DNA from: Svornostia abyssi | GTDB taxonomy: Bacteria > Actinomycetota > Thermoleophilia > Solirubrobacterales > Solirubrobacteraceae | Direction: 5' to 3' | NCBI GenBank assembly: GCA_024666565.1 | Contig: CP088295.1 | Location: 2,790,001-2,854,000, forward strand | Length of the DNA: 64,000 bases | Part shown: positions 53,606 through 63,269 of the stretch, piece after piece | Layout: the number at the start of each line of letters is the position of its first letter | How positions within the stretch are numbered: the first letter of the stretch is position 1 | Translations under genes and position numbers: made by a program | The notes under the pieces: model-generated | Told to the model about the DNA's origin: nothing | What the model saw: the letters and a program-made list of their open reading frames with translations, nothing else | The model's database searches: none

Positions 53606-54822
53606 CAGGCGGCCTCCCCCTGGATCTTCGCCACCGCGCGGCCGGCCGCGTCCCACAGGGAGACGGAGCGGTCGCAGTACTCGATGCCGTACTTGTCGAG
53701 GATCTTGAAGCCCTCTTCCTCCCACGCGCCCGGGATGCGGAAGATGGCGATGGTCTCGCCCGGGTCCTTGCCCAGCTCGAGGCAGGCCTTGATGACGCCG
53801 CGCGCGACGATGTCCACGCGCGTGTTGGAGACGATCGACATCATCACCGCGATCTTCTCGACGCCGTCCTTGTTCAGGACCTCCTTGGCGAGGCCGCAGG
53901 CCTTCGCGACCGACGGGTTGCCGCCGATCTCGGAGTAGTTCGCGGGCTTGCCGCCCTGCTGGCGGACCGCGTCGGTGAGGGTCAGCGACCCGCCGCCGGC
54001 GCCGATGACCAGGCCGATGTTGCCGTGGAAGCCGGTGTCCTTGCCCTGGATGACGCCGCGGTGGTCGGCGGCGTCGATCGCCTTCACGGCCTCCTCGAAC
54101 GGGGTGGGCGTGTGGCCCTCGCGGGTGCCCTCCTCGGGTGCGATGCCGAGGGCCTTGATGAGGCCCTTCTGGCGGACCATGCCCTCGTCCTCCATCTCCA
54201 TGTGCGCGTCGAGCGCCACGAAGGTGCCGTCATGCAGCTCGGCGAGCGGGTTGATCTCCGCCAGCAGCATGTCGTTCTCGAGGAACAGGCGGGCGAGGCG
54301 CGCGAGAATCGGCGTCGCACGCTGCAGCGCCTTGCCGGTGACACCGGCCGCGGCGATGACCTGCTTGGCCTGGTAGTCGCTGAACGGCTGGAGCGGCGAG
54401 AAGTGGCCACGCCCGACGTGGTCGGGGTGCTCCTCGGCGACCTGCTCGATGTCGATGCCGCCCATGTCGCTGAAGAGCATCAGGGGCTTCTTGGCGGTGC
54501 CGTCCCAGACGACGCCGGCGTAGTACTCCTGCTTGACCTCGGCCTTCGGGTCGACGAGCACGCCGCGCGGCCAGTGGCCGTTGATCTCCAGCTCGAGGAT
54601 GTCGGCCGCGTGCTGCGATGCCTCCTCGGGCGTGTCGGCGAACTTCACGCCGCCGGCCTTCATCCGTCCTCCGGTGAGGACCTGGGACTTGATGACCGTA
54701 GGCCCGCCGATCCGCTCGGCGATCGTCTTGGCCTCGGCCGCGTCGGTGGTGAACCCGTAGTCAGTGACCGGGATGCCCGCGCGCTTGACGATCTCGCGGG
54801 CCTCATATTCAAAGAAGCGCAT
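53605..54822 (-). CDS. sucC: Succinyl-CoA synthetase, beta subunit
   Basis: ATG 54822 gives 405 residues with an ATP-grasp N-terminus (MRFFEYEAREIVKRAGIPVT, VIKSQVLTGGRMKAGGVKFA), LLAEINPLAELHDGTFVALD, and the C-terminal ligase domain GGGSLTLTDAVRQQGGKPAN with ANYSEIGGNPS. It is the first gene of a sucC-sucD-ferredoxin operon with ATGA overlaps. TACGGT ten bases before the ATG is a candidate -10. Longer in-frame extension to 55212 is antisense to the next gene and rejected. Confidence 0.95.
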   Translation of the reverse strand: MRFFEYEAREIVKRAGIPVTDYGFTTDAAEAKTIAERIGGPTVIKSQVLTGGRMKAGGVKFADTPEEASQHAADILELEINGHWPRGVLVDPKAEVKQEYYAGVVWDGTAKKPLMLFSDMGGIDIEQVAEEHPDHVGRGHFSPLQPFSDYQAKQVIAAAGVTGKALQRATPILARLARLFLENDMLLAEINPLAELHDGTFVALDAHMEMEDEGMVRQKGLIKALGIAPEEGTREGHTPTPFEEAVKAIDAADHRGVIQGKDTGFHGNIGLVIGAGGGSLTLTDAVRQQGGKPANYSEIGGNPSVAKACGLAKEVLNKDGVEKIAVMMSIVSNTRVDIVARGVIKACLELGKDPGETIAIFRIPGAWEEEGFKILDKYGIEYCDRSVSLWDAAGRAVAKIQGEAA

Positions 54823-54898
54823 GCGGCCGCGAACCGTAGCTGAGAGCCGGGGCCGGACGCCGTGCGGTCGGGCCGCTCGTATGGTTGAATTTCCTCGC

Positions 54899-56887
54899 GT
54901 GAAGCGCCCCTCACTTCGGCGCGCCCTGATCGGCGCGTCACTCGCCGCCGCGGCGCTCCTCGGGGGCGCGGCGCCGGCCCCTGCGGCGTCGTCTTTCGGC
55001 CTGAACATCCAGAGCCTCGTCAACTGGGACGTGCAGTGGACCAGCGGCGCCGGGCCCGCGTGGGAGCCGTACGTCGCCGCGATGGCGCGCGACGGCATGA
55101 CCGTGGCGCGCACGGACGCCGCCTGGTCACGGGTGCAGCCGGGCGGCCCGGGCGACGCGCACGACTGGTCGGTGAGCGACCGGATCGCCGAGACGCTGGC
55201 GCTGCAGGGCATCCGCTGGCTGCCCGTCGTCGATCTGGCGCCGGGCTGGGCGCAGGAGGCGATGAACCCGCGGCCCGGCTGCGCGCCGCTCGTGCCGCGC
55301 TACCTGCCGCCGAAGCCCGAGCACTACGACGAGTTCGCCGCCTACGCCGCAGCGCTCGCCGCGCGGTACGGGCCGGGCGGGACGTTCTGGGCGCAATTCG
55401 CCGCCGAGCACCCCGGCGTGCCGCCGCAGCCGGTCGCCAAGTACGAGATCTGGAACGAGCCGAACGTCGACGCGTACTGGAACAACCACGTCGACGCGGC
55501 GCAGTACCGCAGCCTCTACGACCAGGCCCGCGCCGCGATCAAGGACGTGGACCCGAGCGCGCAGGTGCTCGTCGGCGGCGTGGTGTGGGGCGGCCAGGTG
55601 GATTGCACCGTGCAGACGAACGACGCGCCGTGGCTCCAGGCGCTGGTCAACAGCGGCGGCCCGGGCTGGCAGACCGACGGCATCGCCATCCACCCGTACG
55701 GCCCCGCGCTCGTCAGCATCGTCGTGAACGTGCGGCGCATGCAGCGCGCGCTCGCCGCCGTCGGCCGGGGCGCCGTCCCGCTCGAGCAGACCGAGCTGGG
55801 CTGGGCGCTCAAGCCGGATGACGCGACGCCCGGCTCCCAGGCCGCGACCGTCGACGGCTGGTTCCCCGAGACGACCCGCGCCGGCAACTTCGCGCTGGTC
55901 ACCGACACGCTGCAGGCCGCCGACTGCGTGCTCGGCGACCAGTACGGCTACGCGCTGATGGAGCGAGAGCGCAGCCTCGTCGAACCGCCGCCGGGCGTCA
56001 CGAACGTCTTCGACCTCATGGAGCACTGGATGGGGATCTACGCGACCGCGGCGCCCGGGGCGGCGACGGTGACGAGCCGCGCGTACGCGGACGCCATCGC
56101 TCGTGATCGCGCGGCCGGCGGCGCGCCGCGAGACGTGCGCGTCTGCGGCGGCGACCCGTCCCCGGGACGCACGCTCGGCCTGGACCTCACGGTCGCGCCG
56201 AGCGGCACCCCCGGCTGCTACGACGCGGCGGTCACGTACCGCGGCTACCCCGTCCGGGAGGCCGAGATCGTCGGCTCCCCGGCCGTGCGTGCGCCCGGCG
56301 GCGGCGCGCTCGTCTTCACCGGGATGGACGGGCGCGCGACTTTCTGCGCGACCGCGCTCGGTGCATTGTCGGCGCACGCGCAGATCGGCGCGGGCGCGTT
56401 CGCTGCGGACTTCGCGCCGCTCGTGGCCCGGTCTGCCGATGGCGTGATCGCGGTGTCCGAGCTGCCACCGTCGCCGCCCGTGCCTCCCGCTGGGGACCCG
56501 CCGCAGCCGGTGCCCGCGTGCATCCTCAACCAGCTCGGGCTGCCGCCGCAGCGGTTGAGCACCGTCGCCCGCCGTGGCCGCCTCACGACGCGCGTGCGGC
56601 TGGCGAACCTGGCGCCCACCGGGCCCTGCCAGACCACCCTCACCGTGTCGATCCCGGTGAAGGTCAAGCGCAAGGGACGCAGGACGGGCACCACCGAGGC
56701 ACTGCTCGGCACCACGCAGACCGCGATCGGGAGCACCGCGCAGCAGACCGTGTCGATTCGGCTGTCGAAGGCCGGCCGGAAGCGGCTGCGCAAGGCGCGC
56801 GACGTGCGTGCGACCGTCCGCATCGGCCTGCCGCAGGCGCTGCCCGGCGCACAGGCGTACGCGAAGCAGCTGCGCCTGCGGCGCTGA
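54899..56887 (+). CDS. Secreted TIM-barrel glycoside-hydrolase-like protein
   Basis: GTG 54899 (TATGGT upstream) or ATG 54881 gives about 660 residues. Signal peptide RRALIGASLAAAALLGGAA ends near APAAS. The catalytic barrel shows the GH-A style acid/base motif KYEIWNEPNVDAYW and a probable nucleophile Glu in VPLEQTELGWAL. A middle region (about 425-560) looks like a beta-sandwich, and the C-terminus is a Pro linker plus a basic domain (KVKRKGRRTGTTE). It likely acts on an extracellular polysaccharide; the GH family is not decided (GH39/GH5-like). Confidence 0.75.
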   Translation: MKRPSLRRALIGASLAAAALLGGAAPAPAASSFGLNIQSLVNWDVQWTSGAGPAWEPYVAAMARDGMTVARTDAAWSRVQPGGPGDAHDWSVSDRIAETLALQGIRWLPVVDLAPGWAQEAMNPRPGCAPLVPRYLPPKPEHYDEFAAYAAALAARYGPGGTFWAQFAAEHPGVPPQPVAKYEIWNEPNVDAYWNNHVDAAQYRSLYDQARAAIKDVDPSAQVLVGGVVWGGQVDCTVQTNDAPWLQALVNSGGPGWQTDGIAIHPYGPALVSIVVNVRRMQRALAAVGRGAVPLEQTELGWALKPDDATPGSQAATVDGWFPETTRAGNFALVTDTLQAADCVLGDQYGYALMERERSLVEPPPGVTNVFDLMEHWMGIYATAAPGAATVTSRAYADAIARDRAAGGAPRDVRVCGGDPSPGRTLGLDLTVAPSGTPGCYDAAVTYRGYPVREAEIVGSPAVRAPGGGALVFTGMDGRATFCATALGALSAHAQIGAGAFAADFAPLVARSADGVIAVSELPPSPPVPPAGDPPQPVPACILNQLGLPPQRLSTVARRGRLTTRVRLANLAPTGPCQTTLTVSIPVKVKRKGRRTGTTEALLGTTQTAIGSTAQQTVSIRLSKAGRKRLRKARDVRATVRIGLPQALPGAQAYAKQLRLRR

Positions 56888-56894
56888 CGGGCCG

Positions 56895-57344
56895 TCAGGC
56901 CGATTCGGCCTGGCGCTTCAGCCCGTCGGCCGCGCCTTCGAGCAGGTAGTCGCGCACCTTGTCGACCATCCCGGGGCCGCGGAGCAGCAGGCCGAGCATC
57001 CGGCCGGGATCGACTTCGAGCGCGTACGTCGCGCGCGTGAGGCCGCCAGACTCGTCGAACGTCCAGCTTCCGCGCATCGCCTTGACGTCGCCGCGTTCCT
57101 GCTCCCAGGTGATCGCGGTGAACTCGGCGTACGTCAGGCGCCATCGAGCGGTGATCGTGCGGACCTTCGCGTCGGAGATCAGCGTGGCGACGGCGGGGCG
57201 GCCCTCGGCGTCGCGCTCGTGCACCTCGACGTCCTGCAGCGCGCTCTGCCACGCCGGCGCGCGCTCGAGATCTGCGGCGATCGCGAAGCACGTCTCCGCC
57301 GGGGCGGCGATGTCGACGGTCCTGTCTCCGGTGATGCGTCCCAT
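56895..57344 (-). CDS. SRPBCC/polyketide-cyclase-like protein
   Basis: ATG 57344 gives 149 residues. The START-like fold pattern is visible: GDRTVDIAAPAETCFAIAAD, ERAPAWQSALQDVEVHERDA, an aromatic-rich sheet RWRLTYAEFTAITWEQERGD, and the long C-terminal helix MVDKVRDYLLEGAADGLKRQ. Such proteins bind hydrophobic ligands. It is convergent with the glycosidase-like gene and divergent from VapB. Confidence 0.8.
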   Translation of the reverse strand: MGRITGDRTVDIAAPAETCFAIAADLERAPAWQSALQDVEVHERDAEGRPAVATLISDAKVRTITARWRLTYAEFTAITWEQERGDVKAMRGSWTFDESGGLTRATYALEVDPGRMLGLLLRGPGMVDKVRDYLLEGAADGLKRQAESA

Positions 57345-57381
57345 GGTGGGAGCGTACGGTAGGAGCGGTATGGTTCTATGG

Positions 57382-57645
57382 GTGAAGACGACCGTAGAAC
57401 TGTCTGACGACCTGCTGCTGCGGGCGAAGCGGCTCGCGGTCGAGCGCGGGACGACCCTGCGGGAACTCGTCGAAGCCGGGCTGCGCCGCGAGCTGCAGGC
57501 GCGCGAGCGGCCCGTCTCCGCGTTCACCATCGAACCCTGGGGGGACCCGCGCCAACCCATCCCCGCCGACGTGCTCGCGCGCGAGTTGCACGGACCGCGG
57601 GGCGATCGCGAGCACGGTGACCTCGAGCGGCGGCTCGGCGGATGA
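57382..57645 (+). CDS. VapB-type antitoxin
   Basis: GTG 57382 follows TATGGT (57369-57374) by seven bases, which favours it over ATG 57370; 87 residues. VKTTVELSDDLLLRAKRLAV and RGTTLRELVEAGLRRELQAR form the ribbon-helix-helix; the C-terminus is acidic/basic and flexible (FTIEPWGDPRQPIPADVLAR). It overlaps the PIN-domain toxin gene by four bases. Confidence 0.85.
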   Translation: MKTTVELSDDLLLRAKRLAVERGTTLRELVEAGLRRELQARERPVSAFTIEPWGDPRQPIPADVLARELHGPRGDREHGDLERRLGG

Positions 57646-58070
57646 TCGCGGTCGACACGAACGTCCTGGTCTACGCCCACCGGGCGGATGCGCCGGAGCA
57701 TGAGCGCGCGGTCTCCGCCGTCGAGCGGCTGGCCTCCGACGGCGCCGCGTGGGGGTTGCCGTGGCCGGTCGCGCACGAGTTCGTGAAGGTCATGACGGGG
57801 ATCTCGTGGCGCCCCGCCCCGCTCGACGTGACGCTGCGGATGCTGCGCCGGCTGCTCGATGCGCCCGGATGCGTGCCCATGGGTGAGGGCGCGGACCACG
57901 TCACCCGGCTGGAGACGCTGGCGGTGGCGGGGCGCGCGACGGGGTCGCTCGTCTACGACGCGCGCATCGCGGCGATCTGCCTGGACCACGGGGTCACGGA
58001 GCTGTGGACCGCCGATCGGGACTTCGGGCGCTTCCCGCAGTTGCGGGCCGTCAACCCGCTGGTCGGCTGA
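57642..58070 (+). CDS. vapC: VapC-type PIN-domain ribonuclease toxin
   Basis: 142 residues with the PIN acidic residues in place: IAVDTNVLVYA (first Asp), VAHEFVKVMTG (Glu), LVYDARIAAIC (Asp) and LWTADRDFGRFPQL (Asp pair). VapC toxins cleave tRNA or rRNA. It is coupled to VapB by ATGA overlap and ends five bases before the convergent flavin reductase gene. Confidence 0.92.
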   Translation: MIAVDTNVLVYAHRADAPEHERAVSAVERLASDGAAWGLPWPVAHEFVKVMTGISWRPAPLDVTLRMLRRLLDAPGCVPMGEGADHVTRLETLAVAGRATGSLVYDARIAAICLDHGVTELWTADRDFGRFPQLRAVNPLVG

Positions 58071-58074
58071 CCGG

Positions 58075-58662
58075 TCACGCGAGTCCGGTGAAGCGGCCCG
58101 CGTAGAACAGCAGCGGGTCACCGTCCCGGTGCGTCATGTGTTTCACCCGGCCGATCCACAGCACGTGGTCCCCGGCGGGATGGACGTCGGCGACACGGCA
58201 GCCGATGTGCGCGAGCGCGCCGGGGAGGAACGGGAGGCCGCCGTCCCAGGTGAACGCCGGCGCGGTGGTCCGGTGGCCCTGGCCGGCGAAGTGCATCGCG
58301 ACGTCCTGCTGGTCGGCGGCGAGCACGCTGATCCCGTAGCGGCCGGTGCGCGGCAGGATCTCCGCCATCCGGCAGCGGCCGAGCGAGACGAGGACGAGCG
58401 GCGGGTCGAGCGACACGCTCAGCACGCCGTTGGCCGTCATGCCGTGGACGCCCTCGCCCTCGTCGGCGGTCGTGATGACGGTGACGCCGGTGGCGAACCG
58501 ACCCATCGCGTCGCGCAGCCTCCGGGGCGCCGTCGAGCGCCAGGTCGGGGTGAGCGCCGCCATCCCCGCGGTGGTCGCGTTCGGCGGCGTGCCCGAACGG
58601 GCGCGCCCTGCGGTCCGCGATCGTCCGGGCGTTCCGCCGCCGAGCTGCGCCGTGCGCTTCAT
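58075..58662 (-). CDS. HpaC-like flavin reductase
   Basis: ATG 58662 overlaps the upstream gene stop (ATGA) and gives 195 residues; ATG 58563 (MAALTPTWRSTAPRRLRDAM) would trim a 33-residue disordered extension. The family core is LRDAMGRFATGVTVITTADE, GMTANGVLSVSLDPPLVLVS, FAGQGHRTTAPAF and DHVLWIGRVKHMTHRDGDPL. It supplies reduced FMN/FAD to a two-component monooxygenase; the acyl-CoA-dehydrogenase-fold protein two genes upstream is a candidate partner. Confidence 0.85.
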   Translation of the reverse strand: MKRTAQLGGGTPGRSRTAGRARSGTPPNATTAGMAALTPTWRSTAPRRLRDAMGRFATGVTVITTADEGEGVHGMTANGVLSVSLDPPLVLVSLGRCRMAEILPRTGRYGISVLAADQQDVAMHFAGQGHRTTAPAFTWDGGLPFLPGALAHIGCRVADVHPAGDHVLWIGRVKHMTHRDGDPLLFYAGRFTGLA

Positions 58663-60874
58663 GCCCGGGGCCGCTGCTTGCCGGGGTCGTAGAACGGGAG
58701 CGTCGTGACCGTTGCCGCCAGCGTGCGGCGCCGGCCGTCGGACCGCTGCACCAGCAGCTCGGTGCCGGGGTCGGCGTGCCGCACCGCCACCCGTGCGAGG
58801 GCGACCGGCATGCACCGGTGCGGTGAGACGATGCCGCTCGTCACCACCCCCACACGAAGCCGGCCCGCGAGGACGACATCGCCGTGGGCCGGGGCCTCGC
58901 CGCCGTCGAGGACCAGGCCGACGAGCTGCTCACGTGGATGATCGCGCCGCTCGCGCAGCGCATCGCGGCCGGTGAAGTCCTCGCCGTCGAGTGCGACGGT
59001 GAATCCGATCCCCGCCTCGAAGGGGTCCTCGCCGGGCTCCGAACTCGTGCCCGGCGAGGATGAGCCCGGCCTCCACGCGCAGGAGCTCGAGCGCGTCGAG
59101 GCCGAGCGGCGCGATCCCGTGGTCGGCGCCGGCCGCCATGACCGCGTCCCACACCGCCTCGCCGTCCCGCGGGTGGCAGAACAGCTCGTACCCCAGCTCG
59201 CCGGTGTAGCCGGTGCGCGACACGACGACCGGGATCCCCTGCGGACCACCGATCCGGCCAACGAGGAACCGGAACCACCGCAGCTCCGCGAGGTCCGGCT
59301 GCGTGGGTCCGCTCCAGATCAGCGGCGCGAGCACGTCCCGGCTGCGGGGGCCCTGCACCGCGAGGTTGTGCAGCTCGTCGGTGGCGGGCTTGATCCACAC
59401 GCGGTCGAGCCCGTGGCGGTCGGCGGTCTCGCGCAGCAGCAGCTCGTCGGTGTCGCAGCCGCCGACGAACCGCCAGTTGTCCTGGCCCAGCCGGAACACG
59501 GTGGCGTCGTCGAGCATGGCGCCGGTCTCGTCGCACACCGCGGTGTACGAGACCTGGCCGACGGCGAGCCGCCGGGCGTCGCGGGTGATCGTGCGCTGGA
59601 TGAGCGTCTCGGCGTCCGGCCCGAGGACCTCCCATTTGCGCAGCTGCGAGAGGTCCATCACCGCGACGCGCTCGCGGCAGGCGAGGTACTCCGCGGTGGC
59701 GCCGTGGCCGTGGAAGCGCTCGGCCAGCCAGAAGCCGCCGCCGTCGGTCATGTCGGCGCCGAGGCCCCGCACCCGTGTGCCGAACGCGGAGTCCGTCGTC
59801 GTGCGCGGCGGCAGGTCGATGTCGGGGCGATGCGTGATCGCGACGCTGAAGCGGTGCTCGGGGCGGTAGACGCGGACGTGCACGTCGGTCACCTCCCATC
59901 CGTTGGAGGGATCGATGTCGTCGGGACAGGCCGATGACGCGCAGACGAGGTCGTCGAGCGCGCGCAGCAGGACGTGGTCGCCCGGCCGCGACCAGGGTTC
60001 GTCGCCCAGCAGCAGGTGCGAGGCGTCGAACGCCGTGTTGTAGAAGAGGTTGAGTGCCGGCCAGCCGCCGCGCGGTGCGACGCCCCAGCCGGCCAGCACG
60101 CCGTTGAAGTTGTCGGTGCAGTTGGCGTGGCCGGGGTACCCGAGATCCTCGTAGTACCGCGCGGTGCACGCCAGGGCGAACGTGTCGTGGCGCCCGACCG
60201 TGTCCTGCACGACCTCGACGAGCGGCAGCAGGTCGGTGTCGAAGAACTTGCCGCGCAGGCCGGGCTCGGGGTACGCGCGACCGGTCATCGACCGCGTCGC
60301 GGTGGCGTCGAGCCCGCGCTCGATCCCGTCCTCGAGCTTGGGCCGATGAAACGCTACGAAGTCCGAGCACTGGCGGCCCGCGACGTCGATGATCTGGATG
60401 TACTCGCCCGCCTGCACCGTGTAGTCGCGGGCGGTCGCGGCGTCGACGCGCAGCTCCAGCCGGGGCTCGGCGAGCGGGGGCGGCAGCTCGGCCTCCTCGC
60501 GCACCGCCGGCACCGCGCGGTGGATCTGGAGGAGCAGGTCGGGGTCGTCGGGCTCGCCCGTTGCGGGGGCTGCGAACACGGCGAGTGCGTCGCGCTCGAC
60601 GCGCAGCTCCAGTCGGCCGCCGGCAGGGGTGTCCGCACCGAGCAGCCGGGCGGTGCGCCCGGGCCGGTCCGGGGTGAGGCCGAGCGCGTCGAAGGCGTCG
60701 CGGCCGTCCCTCGTCGCGCAGCGCAACCTCCAGCGTGCGCCCGCCGCGCGGATCGATGAGCTCGACGCGATCGTCCCCGCGCAGGGCGACCACCGTCGTA
60801 CCGCCCGCCCGCACCCAGAAGGACTCGCGTTCGCGCCGAACCTCCAGCAGGCCGTTCGGCGCGAGGGCCGCCAT
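58659..60874 (-). pseudogene. DUF1989-GcvT fusion resembling TMAO demethylase, two frame breaks
   Basis: Reassembled from three frames it is about 738 residues. The middle is a DUF1989 domain with the three zinc-ligand cysteines in DVAGRQCSDFVAF, GHANCTDNFNGVL and SSACPDDIDPSNGWEV. The C-terminal half is a folate-binding GcvT fold (ERVAVMDLSQLRKWEVLGPD, QVSYTAVCDETGAMLDDATV, VSRTGYTGELGYELF). This DUF1989-GcvT order is that of Tdm, which makes dimethylamine and methylene-THF from TMAO. Single extra bases near 60701-60708 and 59039 break the frame, as in other genes here, so the gene is probably intact in the organism. It directly abuts the upstream gene. Confidence 0.75.
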
Positions 60875-62275
60875 CTACGCAGCCGCGGTCTCCGCGGCGG
60901 CCGCCTCGGCCAGCAGCTGCTCGGCGAGCTTGCGTTTGCCCTCAGCGTCGAGCTTTTTGATCTCGTTCTCGACCGAGCGCCGGTTGTAGGTCTGGTTCCA
61001 GTAGTCCAGCGCGTCGAAGCCGAGCAGTGCCGCCTTGCCCACGAACTGGCGCAGGACCTCGTTCGTCGGGCCCATGACCCACCCGGCCTTCGCGTCCCGG
61101 AGATAGCGCTCGAGCTCCATGTCGCCGCGCTTGTAGCCCGTGCCGCCGCAGGCGTGCAGCATCTTGTCGACGACGTGCGCGGTGTTCTTCGCGGCGATGA
61201 ACTTGATCTGCCACGACCAGTGCAGGAACGTCGCGCGCGCGAACTCGCCGACGGCCAGCGTCTTCGTGTTGTCGTCCGTCGCCTCGTCCATCGCCTGCGC
61301 GACGCTCAGGGTGAACAGCCGTGAGGCGTTCGTGTCCATGATCGCCTCGCCGACGTAGTCCTGGATCGTCGGGTAGTCCGCCACGCGCAGGCCGACGTCG
61401 GCGTGGCGCTTACGCGTCGTCTGGCGCTTGGCGATGTCGATCGCGCCCATCGCCAGCCCGTTCCACACCGACGATGAGCCGATGAGGAACCACGGGTCGA
61501 CCGACTCGTCGTTGCTGGCCGCGCCGTCGCCGACGGGGCCGACGATGCGGTCGGCGCCCAGCTCGGCGCTCGGGACCTCTAGCGGGCCGGACTGGTTGCC
61601 GCGCAGGCCCATGGCGTCCCACGTCGCGGGCTTCGCCTCGGCATCCTCGGCGTCGACGACGAACACCGAGAGGTCGTCGTAGCCGCTGAAGTCCGGCGAC
61701 GTGGTCTGCACGACGTAGAAGTCGGCAAAGCCCGCCGAGGTCGTCCACGATGCCTTCTTGTGGACCTTGAAGCCGCCGTCGGGCAGCCGCTCGGCGCCCG
61801 AACTGATCGGGTACCAGAAGTGCGAGCCGGTCTCCGGGTCGGAGTAGGACAGGGTGCCGAGCTTGCCCTCGTTCAGCGGGCGGATGTAGCGGTCGATCAG
61901 CTCCGGCGTGGGGCGGAGCATGATCGCGTTGACCGCGCCCATGTGCATGACGTAACACATGGCCGTGGACGCACAGCCGTAGCGCGCGATCGTCTCGCAG
62001 ACCATCGCGAAGCAGACGTGGTCCTGGCCCAGCCCGCCGTGCTCCTCGGGCACGGTCAGCGCGAGGAGGCCCAGCTCGGAGCCCAGCAGTTCGAGGTTCT
62101 CACGCGGGTAGACGAGGCCGTCGTCGCTCGTCTTCGCGTTCGCGCGCAGCGTGGATTCGCACAGGTCGATGAGCTTGGCGCGCAGCTCCTGCTGCTCGGC
62201 CGTCAGCACCCAGTCGGGGTCCCAGTCGTAGCCCAGGCCCCAGTACGGGGCGGCGCCCCAGGTCTTCTCGCTCAT
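60875..62275 (-). CDS. Acyl-CoA-dehydrogenase-fold flavoprotein
   Basis: ATG 62275 overlaps the upstream stop; 466 residues. The fold is clear: LGLLALTVPEEHGGLGQDHV, TLSYSDPETGSHFWYPISSG, VHKKASWTTSAGFADFYVVQ, and the C-terminal helices with YKRGDMELERYLRDAKAGWV and MGPTNEVLRQFVGKAALLG. The C-terminus has extra residues (NQTYNRRSVENEIKKLDAEG). Given the flavin reductase in the same operon it may be a group D flavin monooxygenase rather than a dehydrogenase. Substrate unknown, perhaps a methylated amine derivative. Confidence 0.75.
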   Translation of the reverse strand: MSEKTWGAAPYWGLGYDWDPDWVLTAEQQELRAKLIDLCESTLRANAKTSDDGLVYPRENLELLGSELGLLALTVPEEHGGLGQDHVCFAMVCETIARYGCASTAMCYVMHMGAVNAIMLRPTPELIDRYIRPLNEGKLGTLSYSDPETGSHFWYPISSGAERLPDGGFKVHKKASWTTSAGFADFYVVQTTSPDFSGYDDLSVFVVDAEDAEAKPATWDAMGLRGNQSGPLEVPSAELGADRIVGPVGDGAASNDESVDPWFLIGSSSVWNGLAMGAIDIAKRQTTRKRHADVGLRVADYPTIQDYVGEAIMDTNASRLFTLSVAQAMDEATDDNTKTLAVGEFARATFLHWSWQIKFIAAKNTAHVVDKMLHACGGTGYKRGDMELERYLRDAKAGWVMGPTNEVLRQFVGKAALLGFDALDYWNQTYNRRSVENEIKKLDAEGKRKLAEQLLAEAAAAETAAA

Positions 62276-63264
62276 GCCGCGGTGGCTCCCAGGGTCGCGT
62301 TGCGCTCGGCGAGCCACTGCACGGTCATGTCGCGGTAGCGGGCCAGGCCCTTGTAGTCGGTCAGGTCGTCGGGCAGCGAGGCGAGCACGCGCTCCAGGCG
62401 CAGCGACCACGCCGGCACCGTGCACAGCTCGTCGAGCGAGATGAGGTACGTGCGGATCGGGAACATCACGGCGTTGCTGCGCGGCAGGCGCACGAAGTGC
62501 TGGACCTCCACGCGCAGGTGCAGCCGCGGGCCGATTTCGTCGTACGTCAGCGACGCGCGGTCCGGACCCCACTCGGGGTACACCTCGGTGACCGTGTCCA
62601 GGCGCCGGCCGACGGTCATCGTCCAGTTCGTGCGGCGGTAGTTCTGCCCGGCGCGCAGGCCGAGCAGGAACGTGTGGGCGCGCTGGAAGACGCCGAGCTC
62701 GTGCGCTCGGGGCACGGGGCCGTGGATCTCCAGGAAGCTCATGCCCAGGTCGAAGTCCAGCGACCAGTCGGCCCCGAACGTGAGGATCCCGGCGTCGACG
62801 TAGAGCGCGCCGCCGCGCTGGTCGAGCAGCTCGATGTCCTCCTGGACCTGGCGCATCATCCAATGAAACGGCTCCTCGGGCAGCGTGTCCTCGACGCCCG
62901 GCGTGAAGACCTGCTCGAGGTCGAGGAGCCGGTTCGTCCAGCGCACCTCGCCGCCACGCTCCTCGCGGGTGAACCAGTCGGGGTAGTCGCGCGCCATGGA
63001 CGTCGTGGCGTGTTCGACGACGTCCCACGTGGCCTCGCGCATGTGCGGGAGGACCTGGCAGCGCAACGGGTCGCGGCTGAGGATGTCGTTGCGCAGCGCG
63101 ATCTCGTCGCGGTAGTGCTCGCAGACGTCGTACACCCGCCCGCCCCAGCCGGCCATGCCGTTGTCGCGAACCTGGTCGGCGGGCTCCACGTTCGTGGAGT
63201 ACATGTACGAGTCCTGGTCGAACGGGAACGGGAAGTGCGCAATCGCCTGGGGGCTGTTGGCCAT
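62272..63264 (-). CDS. Heme-dependent oxidative N-demethylase (DUF3445) family protein
   Basis: ATG 63264 gives 330 residues. Segments FPFPFDQDSYMYSTNVEPAD, HYRDEIALRNDILSRDPLRC, MRQVQEDIELLDQRGGALYV, FGADWSLDFDLGMSFLEIHG and NYRRTNWTMTVGRRLDTVTE match the DUF3445/HDOD family, whose known members are the heme subunit of dimethylamine monooxygenase. The neighbouring PDR/VanB-type reductase, five bases upstream, would deliver electrons. The expected reaction is oxidative removal of a methyl group as formaldehyde. Confidence 0.8.
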   Translation of the reverse strand: MANSPQAIAHFPFPFDQDSYMYSTNVEPADQVRDNGMAGWGGRVYDVCEHYRDEIALRNDILSRDPLRCQVLPHMREATWDVVEHATTSMARDYPDWFTREERGGEVRWTNRLLDLEQVFTPGVEDTLPEEPFHWMMRQVQEDIELLDQRGGALYVDAGILTFGADWSLDFDLGMSFLEIHGPVPRAHELGVFQRAHTFLLGLRAGQNYRRTNWTMTVGRRLDTVTEVYPEWGPDRASLTYDEIGPRLHLRVEVQHFVRLPRSNAVMFPIRTYLISLDELCTVPAWSLRLERVLASLPDDLTDYKGLARYRDMTVQWLAERNATLGATAA

Positions 63265-63269
63265 GGCTC

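Noticed and set aside
53605..55212. Extended 535-residue SucC
   Set aside because: The extra N-terminal 130 residues are the antisense of the secreted glycosidase gene; family alignment starts at MRFFEYEAREIV.
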